Below, piece by piece: positions 38,047 through 47,408 of a DNA stretch of 55,438 bases. The notes under the pieces are model-generated. The model did no database searches and had not been told where the DNA came from. It worked only from the letters and a program-made list of their open reading frames with translations. The stretch spans positions 1 through 55,438 of the forward strand of contig NZ_JAUSUM010000006.1 in the NCBI RefSeq assembly GCF_030813635.1. Reading direction: 5' to 3'. Each line of letters begins with the position of its first letter. Position 1 is the stretch's first letter. Source of the DNA: Salibacterium salarium. GTDB taxonomy: Bacteria; Bacillota; Bacilli; Bacillales; Marinococcaceae. The translations under genes were made by a program, and so were the position numbers.

Positions 38047-39007
38047 GTTATCAGCCGGAACTAAATGGGTTGGGAAATGGAACAAAAATCCTTATAGGAT
38101 TATTCGGACATTGGGAAGCGGAGCAACGGGAGTTGTATATTTAGTAGAGACAAGATCAGGGCAGAGGGCTGTGAAAATTGGCGAAAATAAAATGTCATTA
38201 ACGTCGGAGATTAACGTTTTAAAGCATTTTTCCAAGGTTCGGGGGAATGTCTTGGGTCCTTCTCTGTTAGATGTGGATGACATAGAGATAAGAGGAGAAA
38301 TGTATCCTTTTTTTTGTATGGAATATTTAAAGGGAGAGCCATTATTGGATTTTGCAAAAAAAAGAGGAACGGAATGGGTGCCTGTCTTTATTGTCCAGCT
38401 CTTAGGCGACTTAGATCGGCTGCATCAGGAAGGATGGGTGTTTGGCGATTTAAAACCGGAAAACTTGATTATTACCGGACCGCCTTCAAGAGTGAGATGG
38501 TTTGATGTAGGAGGAACGACAAAACAGGGAAGAGCCATAAAAGAATATACAGAATTTTATGACAGAGGGTATTGGGGACTGGGAGACAGGAAAGCCGAAC
38601 CCTCGTATGATTTGTTTTCGACAGCTATGATTTTTATTCAGACAGCTTATCCGCACCGTTTTAAAAAACCAGCAGATGCGGGGTCAGACAACTTAGAGTT
38701 ATTGCGACGCTACATTAGTCATTCTCCTCCATTGCTACCGTATAAAAAAATACTAATACATGCATTAAAAGGAAAATACACAGATGCTCAATTAATGAAA
38801 AAAGAGCTTATGGAAGCCATTGACAATCGGACAGCTCCGAAAAAAACGGTTGAAAAACAATCCAGGTCTGTGCAGCCAAAGCGTCATCGAAAGAAGACGA
38901 AGAGTAAAAAATATAAAGAACCTCAATCATTTCGGACAGAATTAATTCTTACAGCCTCTTTTCTCTTTCTATCATCTGTTCTATACTTTATGGGACAATG
39001 GATGTAA
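38003..39007 (+). CDS. yabT: Membrane-anchored Ser/Thr kinase YabT
   Basis: A 334-residue Hanks-type kinase. The glycine loop is LGSGATGVVYLV, the ATP lysine is in RAVKIGE, the catalytic loop is FGDLKPENLI (with GD in place of RD), and the metal motif reads FDVGG instead of DFG. A basic region precedes one C-terminal membrane segment (about 315-332). YabT is septum-associated and DNA-activated in B. subtilis, and phosphorylates RecA. AAGGAG lies eight bases before ATG 38003. Confidence 0.9.
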   Translation: MMEKMNFQSKNQASKLSAGTKWVGKWNKNPYRIIRTLGSGATGVVYLVETRSGQRAVKIGENKMSLTSEINVLKHFSKVRGNVLGPSLLDVDDIEIRGEMYPFFCMEYLKGEPLLDFAKKRGTEWVPVFIVQLLGDLDRLHQEGWVFGDLKPENLIITGPPSRVRWFDVGGTTKQGRAIKEYTEFYDRGYWGLGDRKAEPSYDLFSTAMIFIQTAYPHRFKKPADAGSDNLELLRRYISHSPPLLPYKKILIHALKGKYTDAQLMKKELMEAIDNRTAPKKTVEKQSRSVQPKRHRKKTKSKKYKEPQSFRTELILTASFLFLSSVLYFMGQWM

Positions 39008-39036
39008 AGAAAAAAAGAAGAGGTGAGCAAACAACA

Positions 39037-39795
39037 ATGGGTAAAGCGGAACAAACCATGGCATTTTGTTTGCTCGGTGGTAAGCTGATGCTTCGTTATG
39101 GAGCGGAAACGTACAGAGTGGAAGACACGATGTATCGAATGGCAAAGGCCGCCGGCATGCGCAACATAAATAGCTTTGTAACACTTACAGGTATTTTTCT
39201 CGCATATCGTACGGACGAGGGTCAGGATTATATGCAAATGATACGCGTGCATGAGAGATATCAAGATTTGAGCAAAGTGACGTCGGTGAATCAAGTGTCG
39301 AGAGAGTTTTCACACGGTGAGTTAAGCATTGAAGAAGCGACAAATGAACTTACAGCTATTGAAAAAGCACCGATGAATTACCCGTTATGGCTCATATACT
39401 TAGCATCGGGTATTGGCGGTGCTGCTTTTTCCTATTTGATAGGCAAGAGTTTTCCAGATATATTCCCCGCATTTATTGGGGGATTAATGACAACCGTCAC
39501 ATTAGTTCTGTACCAAAAGTATCTAAAAGTGAAGTTTTTCTCGGAATTTTTGGCTGCTGTATCTGGTGGTTTGGTTGCGGTATTAATGTCTGTCACCGGA
39601 CTAGCTTTAAATTTTGATCAAGTCATTATCGGTACACTTATTCCGCTTGTACCTGGTGTTCCTTTAACCAACTCTGTGAGAGATCTTATGTCAGGCGATC
39701 TAGTTGCGGGGGTAGCGCGCGGGGCAGAGGCCGGTGTGACGTCTCTTTCTATCGCGGCAGGCGTTGTTGTTTCCTTATCCTTTCTTTACTTTTAA
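39037..39795 (+). CDS. Threonine/serine exporter family protein, N-terminal half (YjjP/ThrE-like)
   Basis: A 252-residue membrane protein. The N-terminal soluble part has LMLRYGAETYRVEDTM and the membrane half (about residues 115-250) has about five segments with PLVPGVPLTNSVRD, the ThrE/DUF1212 signature. ThrE-type transporters export threonine and serine; some two-gene pairs move other small acids. ATG 39037 after AGAGGTGAG is preferred over the in-frame ATG 38998, which overlaps yabT. The partner half is the next gene. No such pair occurs here in B. subtilis. Confidence 0.82.
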   Translation: MGKAEQTMAFCLLGGKLMLRYGAETYRVEDTMYRMAKAAGMRNINSFVTLTGIFLAYRTDEGQDYMQMIRVHERYQDLSKVTSVNQVSREFSHGELSIEEATNELTAIEKAPMNYPLWLIYLASGIGGAAFSYLIGKSFPDIFPAFIGGLMTTVTLVLYQKYLKVKFFSEFLAAVSGGLVAVLMSVTGLALNFDQVIIGTLIPLVPGVPLTNSVRDLMSGDLVAGVARGAEAGVTSLSIAAGVVVSLSFLYF

Positions 39796-39816
39796 CGAAA
39801 AATATCAGGAGTGTGC

Positions 39817-40266
39817 ATGATAATGTGGCTTGAGTTAATGTTCTGCTTTGTGGCGACTGTGGCATTTGGAATCATATTTAATATTCCGCTTCGTCTCGTA
39901 TGGTGGGGTGGTCTGATAGGAATGGTAATCTGGTTGATTTATAGTTCGCTTCCTATGTACGGTTTAAGTCAGGTTTATTCTGCTGCCGTCGCTGCTTTTG
40001 TCGCTGCATTTACGTCACACTGGCTTGCTCGTTTTAAAAAGGTACCGGTCACAACCTTTACGATTCCGGGAATTATTCCGCTAGTTCCCGGAGGAAGAGC
40101 ATATTCGAGCATGTTGGCGATTGTCGAGGAGAACTATTCAAATGGTCTCGCACTTGGAATAGAAACGTTACTTCAGGCAGGTGCAATTGCAGGAGGATTA
40201 GTATTTGCCCTTTCGATTTTCTCTATTGGAAAAGGGGTAGGCCAGCGTTATGAAACCAACCGTTGA
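39817..40266 (+). CDS. Threonine/serine exporter family protein, C-terminal half (YjjB/ThrE-like)
   Basis: A 149-residue membrane protein with about four hydrophobic segments and the TTFTIPGIIPLVPGGRAYSSM signature of the ThrE C-terminal domain (DUF3815). Together with the upstream gene it would rebuild a full ThrE transporter. CAGGAG precedes; ATG 39817 and ATG 39823 are both possible, and I use 39817. It overlaps the tilS start by 17 bases, so it is firmly within the operon. Confidence 0.8.
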   Translation: MIMWLELMFCFVATVAFGIIFNIPLRLVWWGGLIGMVIWLIYSSLPMYGLSQVYSAAVAAFVAAFTSHWLARFKKVPVTTFTIPGIIPLVPGGRAYSSMLAIVEENYSNGLALGIETLLQAGAIAGGLVFALSIFSIGKGVGQRYETNR

Positions 40267-41677
40267 GCAGTGGATAAAAGAAAAGAATTTAATAAATACA
40301 GGAGATCGGGTGTTAGTAGCTGCTTCAGGTGGACCTGATTCTATGGCTCTTCTTCATCTTTTGAAAGGATGGGAGAAAGCATGGGGGCTTCAAGTTATGG
40401 CAGCTCATGTGAATCATGGGCTGAGAACAGAAACAGCTGTAGAGGATGAAAGGTTTGTTCAACGTTGGTGTGAAGAAAAAGACATTCCTTTTTTCCGTAC
40501 GTATGTAGCAGTTGAAAAAGAGATGACAGAACACGGTGGCAGTGTACAGGAACAAGCACGCCGGCTTCGATATAATTATTTGGCCGAACTAATGCAGGAG
40601 CAGGATATTCATGTGTTGGCAACGGGTCATCACGCAGATGATCAAATAGAAACCATATTAATGAAACAAGCTTCCGGTCGTGCTATCTTGGGTGATGTGG
40701 CAATGAGATCGATCCGGCGTTTTGAAAATCGTTTACTAGTTCGACCGTTACTTGCGGTCACAAAGGAAAATATTTTGGATTATTGTAAGGGACACGGGAT
40801 TTCGTTTCAGCAAGATGAGAGCAACTTGTCTGATAAGTATACGAGGAATCGCTTTCGTCATAATATGCTGCCTTTTCTAAAGGAAGAGAATGCCCGTGTT
40901 CACGAGCATTTTCAACAGTATGCAGATTGGCTAACAGAGGAGCGAGACTATATAGAAAGTCAGGCTGAGAAGGAATGGGCAAGTCGAATCATAAAACAAA
41001 ATGAAAATTCCGTGACGATTTCCACAAAAAGGATGGAAACGCTCCCTTTGCCTTTACAAAGACGAGGTATTCATCTAATATTAAAGTATATTTGTGTGAA
41101 CCAAATTCCAGAGTTATCTGTGGTACATATTAATCAGTTTCTATATTTATTACATCAAAACCATCCCTCCGCCACACTGGATTGGCCGGGAAACATAAGT
41201 GTAACCCGATCCTATGATACGATAACGTTTGCTGTGAATAATATAGACATCGGTGCTAAAACGATTGAACCTGCCGTCTTGTCGATTCCTGGTCAAACAT
41301 TTTTTGCAGGGACAGCTTTTTCCGCGCAATATCTTCAAGACGAAACGATATTGGAAGGAGAAGGGAAGGAACATGTACTTGTTTGTAGAAGAGACGATGT
41401 AACCTTTCCGTTAACGATTCGGCCAAGACTTCCAGGAGATAAAATTCAACCGTTGGGAATGAAAGGTAGCAAAAAAGTAAATCGTATCTTTATAGAGAAA
41501 AAAATCCCGATAGAACAAAGGTTGAATTGGCCGGTTGTAGTTGATGCTGTCGGAAACGTGCTTTGGGTGCCGTTATTAAAAAAGTCAATCTGGAGCAGTA
41601 GTGATTTGCAATCATCAGATAGTGTGCTGGTTGTTATGGAATGTACTGATTTCTCAGAGGACGAAAACGGTGTATGA
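40250..41677 (+). CDS. tilS: tRNA(Ile)-lysidine synthetase
   Basis: A 475-residue PP-loop ATPase. The signature is AASGGPDSMALLHLL near residues 23-37, followed by AAHVNHGLR and ATGHHADDQIETILM, and a C-terminal substrate-binding domain (about 380-475, with IRPRLPGDKI and NRIFIEKKIP). It changes the wobble C of tRNA-Ile2 to lysidine and is essential. ATG 40250 lies inside the preceding gene; AAAAGGGGTAGG is upstream. Confidence 0.96.
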   Translation: MKPTVEQWIKEKNLINTGDRVLVAASGGPDSMALLHLLKGWEKAWGLQVMAAHVNHGLRTETAVEDERFVQRWCEEKDIPFFRTYVAVEKEMTEHGGSVQEQARRLRYNYLAELMQEQDIHVLATGHHADDQIETILMKQASGRAILGDVAMRSIRRFENRLLVRPLLAVTKENILDYCKGHGISFQQDESNLSDKYTRNRFRHNMLPFLKEENARVHEHFQQYADWLTEERDYIESQAEKEWASRIIKQNENSVTISTKRMETLPLPLQRRGIHLILKYICVNQIPELSVVHINQFLYLLHQNHPSATLDWPGNISVTRSYDTITFAVNNIDIGAKTIEPAVLSIPGQTFFAGTAFSAQYLQDETILEGEGKEHVLVCRRDDVTFPLTIRPRLPGDKIQPLGMKGSKKVNRIFIEKKIPIEQRLNWPVVVDAVGNVLWVPLLKKSIWSSSDLQSSDSVLVVMECTDFSEDENGV

Positions 41678-41741
41678 AACATATTTAAGCCTAAATGATG
41701 AAATAACATATTGCTTCGTGGTATGATGGAGAGCGGACATT

Positions 41742-41771
41742 TTGAATGGCAAGCTTACTATTTTTTATAAA
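41742..41771 (+). promoter_or_regulatory. candidate promoter of hprT
   Basis: TTGAAT (41742-41747) and TATAAA (41766-41771), 18 bp apart, in the gap between tilS and hprT. Confidence 0.45.
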
Positions 41772-41811
41772 ACAGAATGGTGTACCGTTTTGGGAGGGTA
41801 AATGAATTCAG

Positions 41812-42354
41812 ATGCATAATGAAATAGAAAAGGTACTATTCAGTGAAAATGAATTACAAGAAAAAATTAAAGAAATTGGACAAGATTTAACGAAGGAATA
41901 TAATGAATGTTTTCCGCTTGTTATCGGGGTGTTAAAAGGGGCTCTTCCTTTTATGTCCGATGTAACAAAGCGAATCGATATCCATTTGGAAATAGACTTT
42001 ATGGATGTATCGAGTTATGGAAACAGCACTGTATCTTCCGGTGAAGTTAAAATTATTAAAGATCTTGATACAACGGTGGAAGGCAGAGATGTCATTATAT
42101 TAGAGGACATCATTGACAGTGGCGTTACATTAAATTATCTTATTAGTTTAATTAAACATAGAGGAGCGAAATCACTAAAGATCGTTACTCTTTTAGATAA
42201 ACCAGCTGGCAGACAAGTAGATCTGGTCCCGGATACAGTAGGATTTACTGTTCCTGATGAATTTGTAGTAGGTTATGGACTGGATTATGCAGAAAAGTAC
42301 CGGAACCTCCCTTATATAGGTATTTTAAAACCTGAAGTATACAAGGGGTCTTGA
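41812..42354 (+). CDS. hprT: Hypoxanthine-guanine phosphoribosyltransferase
   Basis: A 180-residue purine salvage enzyme. The PRPP motif is [27 protein letters not shown] and VSSYGNST are also typical. Start choice is unusual: GGGAGGG (41792-41798) is 13 bases from ATG 41812, but only seven from an in-frame ATT at 41806, and an out-of-frame ATG at 41802 encodes just five codons ending at 41819. I keep ATG 41812. In B. subtilis HprT also binds FtsH, its neighbour, and co-activates ftsH transcription with TilS. Confidence 0.95.
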   Translation: MHNEIEKVLFSENELQEKIKEIGQDLTKEYNECFPLVIGVLKGALPFMSDVTKRIDIHLEIDFMDVSSYGNSTVSSGEVKIIKDLDTTVEGRDVIILEDIIDSGVTLNYLISLIKHRGAKSLKIVTLLDKPAGRQVDLVPDTVGFTVPDEFVVGYGLDYAEKYRNLPYIGILKPEVYKGS

Positions 42355-42384
42355 TTGTGAGATATATAACAAATATGGTACTAT
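42355..42384 (+). promoter_or_regulatory. weak candidate ftsH promoter
   Basis: TTGTGA (42355-42360) and TACTAT (42379-42384) with 18 bp between. The match is only moderate. Confidence 0.35.
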
Positions 42385-42421
42385 TATCTAAGTTGTCAAT
42401 GCCCGTGGGAGGAGGTCAGGA

Positions 42422-44515
42422 ATGAATCGTATTTTTCGAAATACCGTTTTTTATTTACTTTTGTTCCTTGTGATTATAGGAATTATCAGTTTCCTAAGCA
42501 ATGATCAAACAAACACAAGTGAATTAACAACGGAAGAGTTTATGACTAAATTAGAAAATGATCAAATAGCGTCTGTTACACTACAACCAGAAGGTGATGT
42601 GTACCTGGTAACAGGTCAGGAAGTCGGACAAGAAGAAGACGAGTCTTTTGAAACATATATGCCGGTTTCTGAAGAGAACACCCAAATGGTTATGACAGCA
42701 GCGCAAGGGTCTGGTGACACACTGGATTTAGACACTAAGCCTGCCGAGGAACCAAGTGCCTGGGTAACGTTTTTCACATCAATCATTCCTTTTGTGATTA
42801 TATTTATCCTCTTTTTCTTCTTGCTTAGCCAAGCTCAAGGCGGCGGAAGCAAAATGATGAACTTTGGCAAAAGTAAAGCCAAGTTGTATCAAGAAGAAAA
42901 GAAGAAGGAACGCTTTAAGGATGTAGCTGGTGCTGAAGAAGAGAAGCAAGAACTGGTAGAAGTGGTTGATTTTCTTAAAGACCCTCGTAAATTTGCCAGC
43001 ATTGGTGCCCGCATTCCTAAAGGGGTGCTTCTCGTAGGACCGCCTGGTACTGGTAAGACGTTAATTGCCCGTGCAGTTGCTGGAGAGGCTGGCGTACCAT
43101 TTTTCTCCATCAGCGGTTCAGACTTTGTTGAGATGTTTGTTGGTGTGGGTGCTTCTCGTGTTCGTGATCTTTTCGAAAACGCGAAGAAAAATGCACCGTG
43201 TATCATCTTTATTGATGAAATCGATGCGGTCGGTCGTCAGCGTGGAGCTGGTGTCGGCGGTGGCCATGATGAGCGCGAACAGACGTTGAACCAGTTATTG
43301 GTTGAAATGGATGGTTTCAGTGCGAACGAAGGAATTATTATCATTGCCGCTACAAACCGTTCCGACGTATTGGACCCTGCGCTACTACGTCCAGGCCGTT
43401 TTGACCGTCAAATTATGGTCGGACGCCCTGATGTAAAAGGTCGTGAGGAAGTACTTGGAGTACATGCTCGTAACAAACCATTGGCAGATGACGTCAATCT
43501 GAAAGCAATCGCACAACGTACACCTGGATTCACAGGTGCGGACCTTGAAAACTTATTAAACGAAGCCGCTCTTGTAGCTGCCCGGTCAGATATAGACAAG
43601 ATTCGTATGTCCCATATTGAAGAGGCTATAGACCGTGTTATCGCTGGTCCAGCTAAGAAGAGCCGTGTTATTTCAGAAAAAGAAAAGAACATTGTTGCCC
43701 ACCACGAAGCAGGTCATACTGTTGTCGGGGTTAAACTTGAAAATGCAGATATGGTGCATAAGGTAACGATTGTACCGCGTGGTCAAGCTGGTGGTTATGC
43801 GGTGATGCTTCCAAAAGAAGATCGTTTCTTCATGACTAAACCAGAATTGATTGATAAAATTGTCGGCCTACTTGGCGGGCGAGTTGCCGAAGAAGTAATG
43901 TTTAATGAAGTTAGTACCGGTGCCCATAATGACTTTCAGCGTACGACCGATATTGCGCGGAAGATGGTAACCGAATATGGAATGAGCGAAAAATTAGGCC
44001 CAATTCAATTTGGATCAAGCGGAGGCGGACAGGTCTTTCTTGGCCGCGATATTCAAAATGAACAAAATTACAGTGACGCCATAGCACATGAAATCGATAA
44101 AGAAGTTCAAAATATCGTTAATGAGTGTTATGAACGTTGTAAGCAGATTTTGACCGAGAACAAAGACAAGCTCGAAGCTGTAGCAGCAGCATTGCTTGAG
44201 TTAGAGACATTAGACGCAGAGCAGATTGAATCGCTTGTTGAGAAGGGTGAACTTCCTGAAAATCACCATTCCACTAAAGAGGACGATGAGGTCGGTGTAA
44301 CGAAAAAGTCTGGTGACTCTGATGATGAGAACCAAGACGGTGATGTAAAGGTTAATATTCAATCAAAGTCTGATTCGGAAGAAGAAACGTCCGAAGCATC
44401 TGAGACAGAAAAAAATCATTCTAAACAGACGAATGAAGAAGATAATAAATCAGAAGTAGAAAAACTAGGAACCAATAACCCGCCTTCCTCTGAGGATGAT
44501 CGGGACCGTAAATAA
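42422..44515 (+). CDS. ftsH: ATP-dependent zinc metalloprotease FtsH
   Basis: A 697-residue membrane AAA+ protease. Two membrane segments (about 7-26 and 118-138) flank an extracytoplasmic domain. The AAA module has Walker A GPPGTGKT at 206-213 and the Walker B stretch [11 protein letters not shown], then the SRH. The zinc site HEAGH is at 428-432. After residue about 610 there is an acidic, low-complexity tail rich in Glu, Asp, Ser and Asn, which makes the protein about 60 residues longer than B. subtilis FtsH (637). It degrades membrane and regulatory proteins and is needed for sporulation. GGGAGGAGGTCAGG precedes ATG 42422. Confidence 0.97.
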   Translation: MNRIFRNTVFYLLLFLVIIGIISFLSNDQTNTSELTTEEFMTKLENDQIASVTLQPEGDVYLVTGQEVGQEEDESFETYMPVSEENTQMVMTAAQGSGDTLDLDTKPAEEPSAWVTFFTSIIPFVIIFILFFFLLSQAQGGGSKMMNFGKSKAKLYQEEKKKERFKDVAGAEEEKQELVEVVDFLKDPRKFASIGARIPKGVLLVGPPGTGKTLIARAVAGEAGVPFFSISGSDFVEMFVGVGASRVRDLFENAKKNAPCIIFIDEIDAVGRQRGAGVGGGHDEREQTLNQLLVEMDGFSANEGIIIIAATNRSDVLDPALLRPGRFDRQIMVGRPDVKGREEVLGVHARNKPLADDVNLKAIAQRTPGFTGADLENLLNEAALVAARSDIDKIRMSHIEEAIDRVIAGPAKKSRVISEKEKNIVAHHEAGHTVVGVKLENADMVHKVTIVPRGQAGGYAVMLPKEDRFFMTKPELIDKIVGLLGGRVAEEVMFNEVSTGAHNDFQRTTDIARKMVTEYGMSEKLGPIQFGSSGGGQVFLGRDIQNEQNYSDAIAHEIDKEVQNIVNECYERCKQILTENKDKLEAVAAALLELETLDAEQIESLVEKGELPENHHSTKEDDEVGVTKKSGDSDDENQDGDVKVNIQSKSDSEEETSEASETEKNHSKQTNEEDNKSEVEKLGTNNPPSSEDDRDRK

Positions 44516-44531
44516 ACTTATTTACCGCAGG

Positions 44532-44564
44532 AAAAGGGGTGCCGCTTACCGGCATCCCTTTTTG
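44532..44564 (+). terminator. terminator after ftsH
   Basis: AAGGGGTGCCG and CGGCATCCCTT pair around CTTAC, followed by a short T run. Confidence 0.8.
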
Positions 44565-44600
44565 CGAATAAAAATGATATATAACGGACGGAGGATGCCT

Positions 44601-45371
44601 GTGCTACTTGTGATGAACATTGGTAATACTCATATTTCTCTCGGTTTGTTTAAAAATAAGGAGAGAATAGGGGATTGGCGTTTATCAACAGACCAAAATA
44701 AAACAGAGGATGATTATGGCCTGCAAATCTGCTCGTTGACAGAACAAAAACAAGCGAAAGTAGAGGAAGGGATCGACGGTATTATAATATCATCTGTTGT
44801 ACCTCCAATCGTTCCTGTGATGGAACGGATGTGTCAGAAATACTTTCAGCAGACTGCGTTTATTGTTGGGCCAGGCATGAAAACAGGTTTAAATATTCGC
44901 TATGATAATCCTCGCGAAGTTGGTGCAGATCGTATTGTAAATGCAGTTGCAGCGATTAAGGAATATAATGGCCCTATGATTATCGCTGATTTTGGAACTG
45001 CAGCAACGTTTTGTTATATAGATGATGCGAACCGTTATATTGGTGGTGCCATTGCACCTGGTTTAACGATATCGGCAGATGCCCTTTATGAAAACGGCTC
45101 TAAGCTTCCTCGTGTGGAATTAGATCAGCCGGCGCAAATTATTGGGAGGAATACAATACATGCCATGCAATCCGGAATCTATTATGGTTACGCCGGCCAA
45201 GTTGATGGTATTGTTTCGCGAATAAAAGAAGAAGTGGGAGGAAATCCTTTTGTCTTAGCAACAGGTGGAGATGCAACATTAATAAGCAAAGCTTCACATG
45301 TCATAGACAAAGTAGATCCTTACCTTACTTTAAAAGGACTTTGTTATATTTACGATAAGAATATATCTTAA
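44601..45371 (+). CDS. coaX: Type III pantothenate kinase (CoaX), with an altered first motif
   Basis: A 256-residue ASKHA-fold kinase for the first step of CoA synthesis. [25 protein letters not shown] and [11 protein letters not shown] are typical. The N-terminal motif, DxGNT in the family, reads NIGNTH here, so the first Asp is Asn; and GTATT reads GTAAT. Whether it is active is uncertain. The start is GTG 44601: GGAGG at 44590-44594 is six bases away and the product then begins [11 protein letters not shown], like B. subtilis CoaX. The frame is open to 44496. Confidence 0.9.
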   Translation: MLLVMNIGNTHISLGLFKNKERIGDWRLSTDQNKTEDDYGLQICSLTEQKQAKVEEGIDGIIISSVVPPIVPVMERMCQKYFQQTAFIVGPGMKTGLNIRYDNPREVGADRIVNAVAAIKEYNGPMIIADFGTAATFCYIDDANRYIGGAIAPGLTISADALYENGSKLPRVELDQPAQIIGRNTIHAMQSGIYYGYAGQVDGIVSRIKEEVGGNPFVLATGGDATLISKASHVIDKVDPYLTLKGLCYIYDKNIS

Positions 45372-45391
45372 AAGGAAAGGAAGACATCATA

Positions 45392-46288
45392 ATGGAAGAT
45401 TATTTGGTTAAATCGGTAGCCTATGATGGAAAAATAAGAGCTTACGCTATACAAACAACGAATATGGTGAACGAAGCTATGCAACGCCATCAAGCATGGC
45501 CGACAGCAAGCGCCGCTTTAGGTCGTACGATGACCGCAGGATCGATGATGGGGGCGATGCTAAAAGGGGACGATAAGCTTACGATTAAAATCGAAGGCGG
45601 CGGTCCGATGGGCCCGATCATAGTAGATAGTGATTCGTCAGGGAATACCCGCGGTTATGCACACAATATGCAGGTTCATTTTGACTTGAACGATAAAGGG
45701 AAACTGGATGTTGCTCGTGCTGTTGGAAATGAGGGTATGTTGTCTGTGGTAAAAGACCTTGGCATGAGAGATCATTTTACTGGTAGTGTTCCATTGGCAA
45801 GCGGAGAAATTGGCGACGATTTTACTTATTATTTTGTATCATCAGAACAAGTCCCGTCTTCTGTTGGGTTAGGCGTATTGGTCAATCCCGATAATTCGAT
45901 TTTAGCGGCTGGAGGATTTATTATTCAGTTGTTGCCTGATACAGAAGATGAATTGGCCGAAAAAGTAGAAAAGCAACTGGAAGCTATGCCTCCTATTTCT
46001 AAATTAATTGAAAAAGGGAAGTCTCCGGAAGAAATACTTCATATTATTTTAGGAGACGAAGTAAAAATACTTGATCGACAGCCTGTAGCTTTTTCCTGCC
46101 ACTGTTCTTCTGAGAGAGTATCGAATGCATTAATTTCTTTAGGAAGAGAAGAATTACAAGATATGATAGATAAAGATGGCGGCGCAGAGACGCAATGTCA
46201 CTTTTGTAACGAAAAATATAATTTTTCTGCTGAAGATTTGAAGGAACTTAAGCAAGAAGCGTGGAATATAGAAAACGGTGCACAATAG
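45392..46288 (+). CDS. hslO: Redox-regulated chaperone Hsp33
   Basis: A 298-residue holdase switched on by oxidation. The C-terminal zinc centre has C236-x-C238 and C269-x2-C272. The N-terminal domain contains [16 protein letters not shown] and [12 protein letters not shown]. It is cytoplasmic. AAAGGAAAGGAAGA precedes ATG 45392. In B. subtilis yacD (a PrsA-like gene) lies between hslO and cysK; here the two are adjacent. Confidence 0.96.
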   Translation: MEDYLVKSVAYDGKIRAYAIQTTNMVNEAMQRHQAWPTASAALGRTMTAGSMMGAMLKGDDKLTIKIEGGGPMGPIIVDSDSSGNTRGYAHNMQVHFDLNDKGKLDVARAVGNEGMLSVVKDLGMRDHFTGSVPLASGEIGDDFTYYFVSSEQVPSSVGLGVLVNPDNSILAAGGFIIQLLPDTEDELAEKVEKQLEAMPPISKLIEKGKSPEEILHIILGDEVKILDRQPVAFSCHCSSERVSNALISLGREELQDMIDKDGGAETQCHFCNEKYNFSAEDLKELKQEAWNIENGAQ

Positions 46289-46302
46289 TATATTCTTTTG
46301 AT

Positions 46303-46331
46303 TTGACACTTGTTTAAAAGGCTGATACTAT
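46303..46331 (+). promoter_or_regulatory. cysK promoter
   Basis: TTGACA (46303-46308) and TACTAT (46326-46331) with 17 bp between, plus an extended TGA directly before the -10. Confidence 0.8.
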
Positions 46332-46343
46332 ATTATCAACAAA

Positions 46344-46362
46344 ACCAATAAATTTACTTGGT
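46344..46362 (+). promoter_or_regulatory. inverted repeat in the cysK leader, possible operator
   Basis: ACCAA (46344-46348) and TTGGT (46358-46362) are inverted around AT-rich DNA, about 6-25 bases after the predicted start. The right arm TTGGTATT resembles one half of the CymR site, but the full consensus is not met. Confidence 0.4.
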
Positions 46363-46384
46363 ATTAACGAGGGGGAACCATTAA

Positions 46385-47314
46385 ATGAAAGTGGCAAATA
46401 ACATTACAGATCTTATTGGAGAGACACCCTTAGTAAAATTAAACAATTTAACCGGCGAAAATGATGCAGATGTATATTTGAAACTAGAATACATGAACCC
46501 AGGAAGCAGTGTGAAAGACCGTATCGCTCTTGCTATGATTGAAGCAGCTGAAAGAGATGGCAAAATTAAGCCTGGAGATACGATTATTGAACCGACAAGT
46601 GGAAATACCGGTATTGGGCTTGCAATGGTTGCAGCGGCTAAAGGATACCGTGCGGTTCTTGTTATGCCGGATACGATGAGTTTGGAACGTCGTAACCTAC
46701 TTAGAGCGTATGGGGCAGAACTTGTTCTTACACCTGGACCTGAAGGCATGGGTGGAGCTATCGGAAAAGCAAATGAACTTGCTGAAGAGAAAGGTTATTT
46801 TGTACCGCAGCAGTTCGAAAATGAAGCAAACTCAGCTATCCACCGTGAAACAACGGGACGCGAGCTGCTTAAACAAGTAGACGGTCAAATTGATTCATTT
46901 GTATCAGGAATCGGTACTGGTGGAACGATCACAGGTGCAGGTGGTTTGTTAAAAGAAAACTTCCCTGAAGTTAGAATTATAGCCCTTGAACCAGCAGATT
47001 CTCCTGTACTAAGTGGCGGGAATAAAGGCCCTCACAAAATCCAAGGAATTGGGGCAGGCTTTGTTCCGGGTATTTTAGACACAGACGTGTATGACGAAGT
47101 GGTAACAGTAACAACGGAGCAATCTTTTGAATATGCACGTCGTGCAGCAAAAGAAGAAGGAGTTCTTGGCGGTATCTCGTCTGGGGCAGCAATTTATGCA
47201 GCTCTTGAAGAAGCGAAAAAACTAGGAAAAGGCAAAAAAGTTGTTGCTGTTCTGCCTAGTAATGGTGAGCGTTACCTTAGTACTCCTCTTTATCAATTTG
47301 AAGAAGAAGAGTAA
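46385..47314 (+). CDS. cysK: Cysteine synthase A (O-acetylserine sulfhydrylase)
   Basis: A 309-residue PLP enzyme. The PLP lysine is K44 in [10 protein letters not shown], the substrate loop is [12 protein letters not shown], and the phosphate-binding [12 protein letters not shown] follows. It forms cysteine from O-acetylserine and sulfide and, in B. subtilis, also partners with CymR as a sulfur sensor. GAGGGGG precedes ATG 46385. A terminator separates it from the pab operon. Confidence 0.97.
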   Translation: MKVANNITDLIGETPLVKLNNLTGENDADVYLKLEYMNPGSSVKDRIALAMIEAAERDGKIKPGDTIIEPTSGNTGIGLAMVAAAKGYRAVLVMPDTMSLERRNLLRAYGAELVLTPGPEGMGGAIGKANELAEEKGYFVPQQFENEANSAIHRETTGRELLKQVDGQIDSFVSGIGTGGTITGAGGLLKENFPEVRIIALEPADSPVLSGGNKGPHKIQGIGAGFVPGILDTDVYDEVVTVTTEQSFEYARRAAKEEGVLGGISSGAAIYAALEEAKKLGKGKKVVAVLPSNGERYLSTPLYQFEEEE

Positions 47315-47335
47315 AACGAAAACCAAAGCATGTTA

Positions 47336-47370
47336 GAAAGCAGGGCTTAACGGCTCTGCTTTTATTTTTA
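47336..47370 (+). terminator. terminator after cysK
   Basis: AAAGCAGGGC and GCTCTGCTTT pair around TTAACG, followed by TATTTTTA. Confidence 0.8.
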
Positions 47371-47408
47371 ATCATTAAAGCAATTAGAAATGAAAAAGGT
47401 GGGATAGA

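Noticed and set aside
38003-39007. Inactive kinase, because the metal motif is DVG and the catalytic loop lacks Arg
   Set aside because: The catalytic Asp, the ATP lysine and the metal Asp are all present, and such variants occur in active kinases, so loss of activity is not supported.
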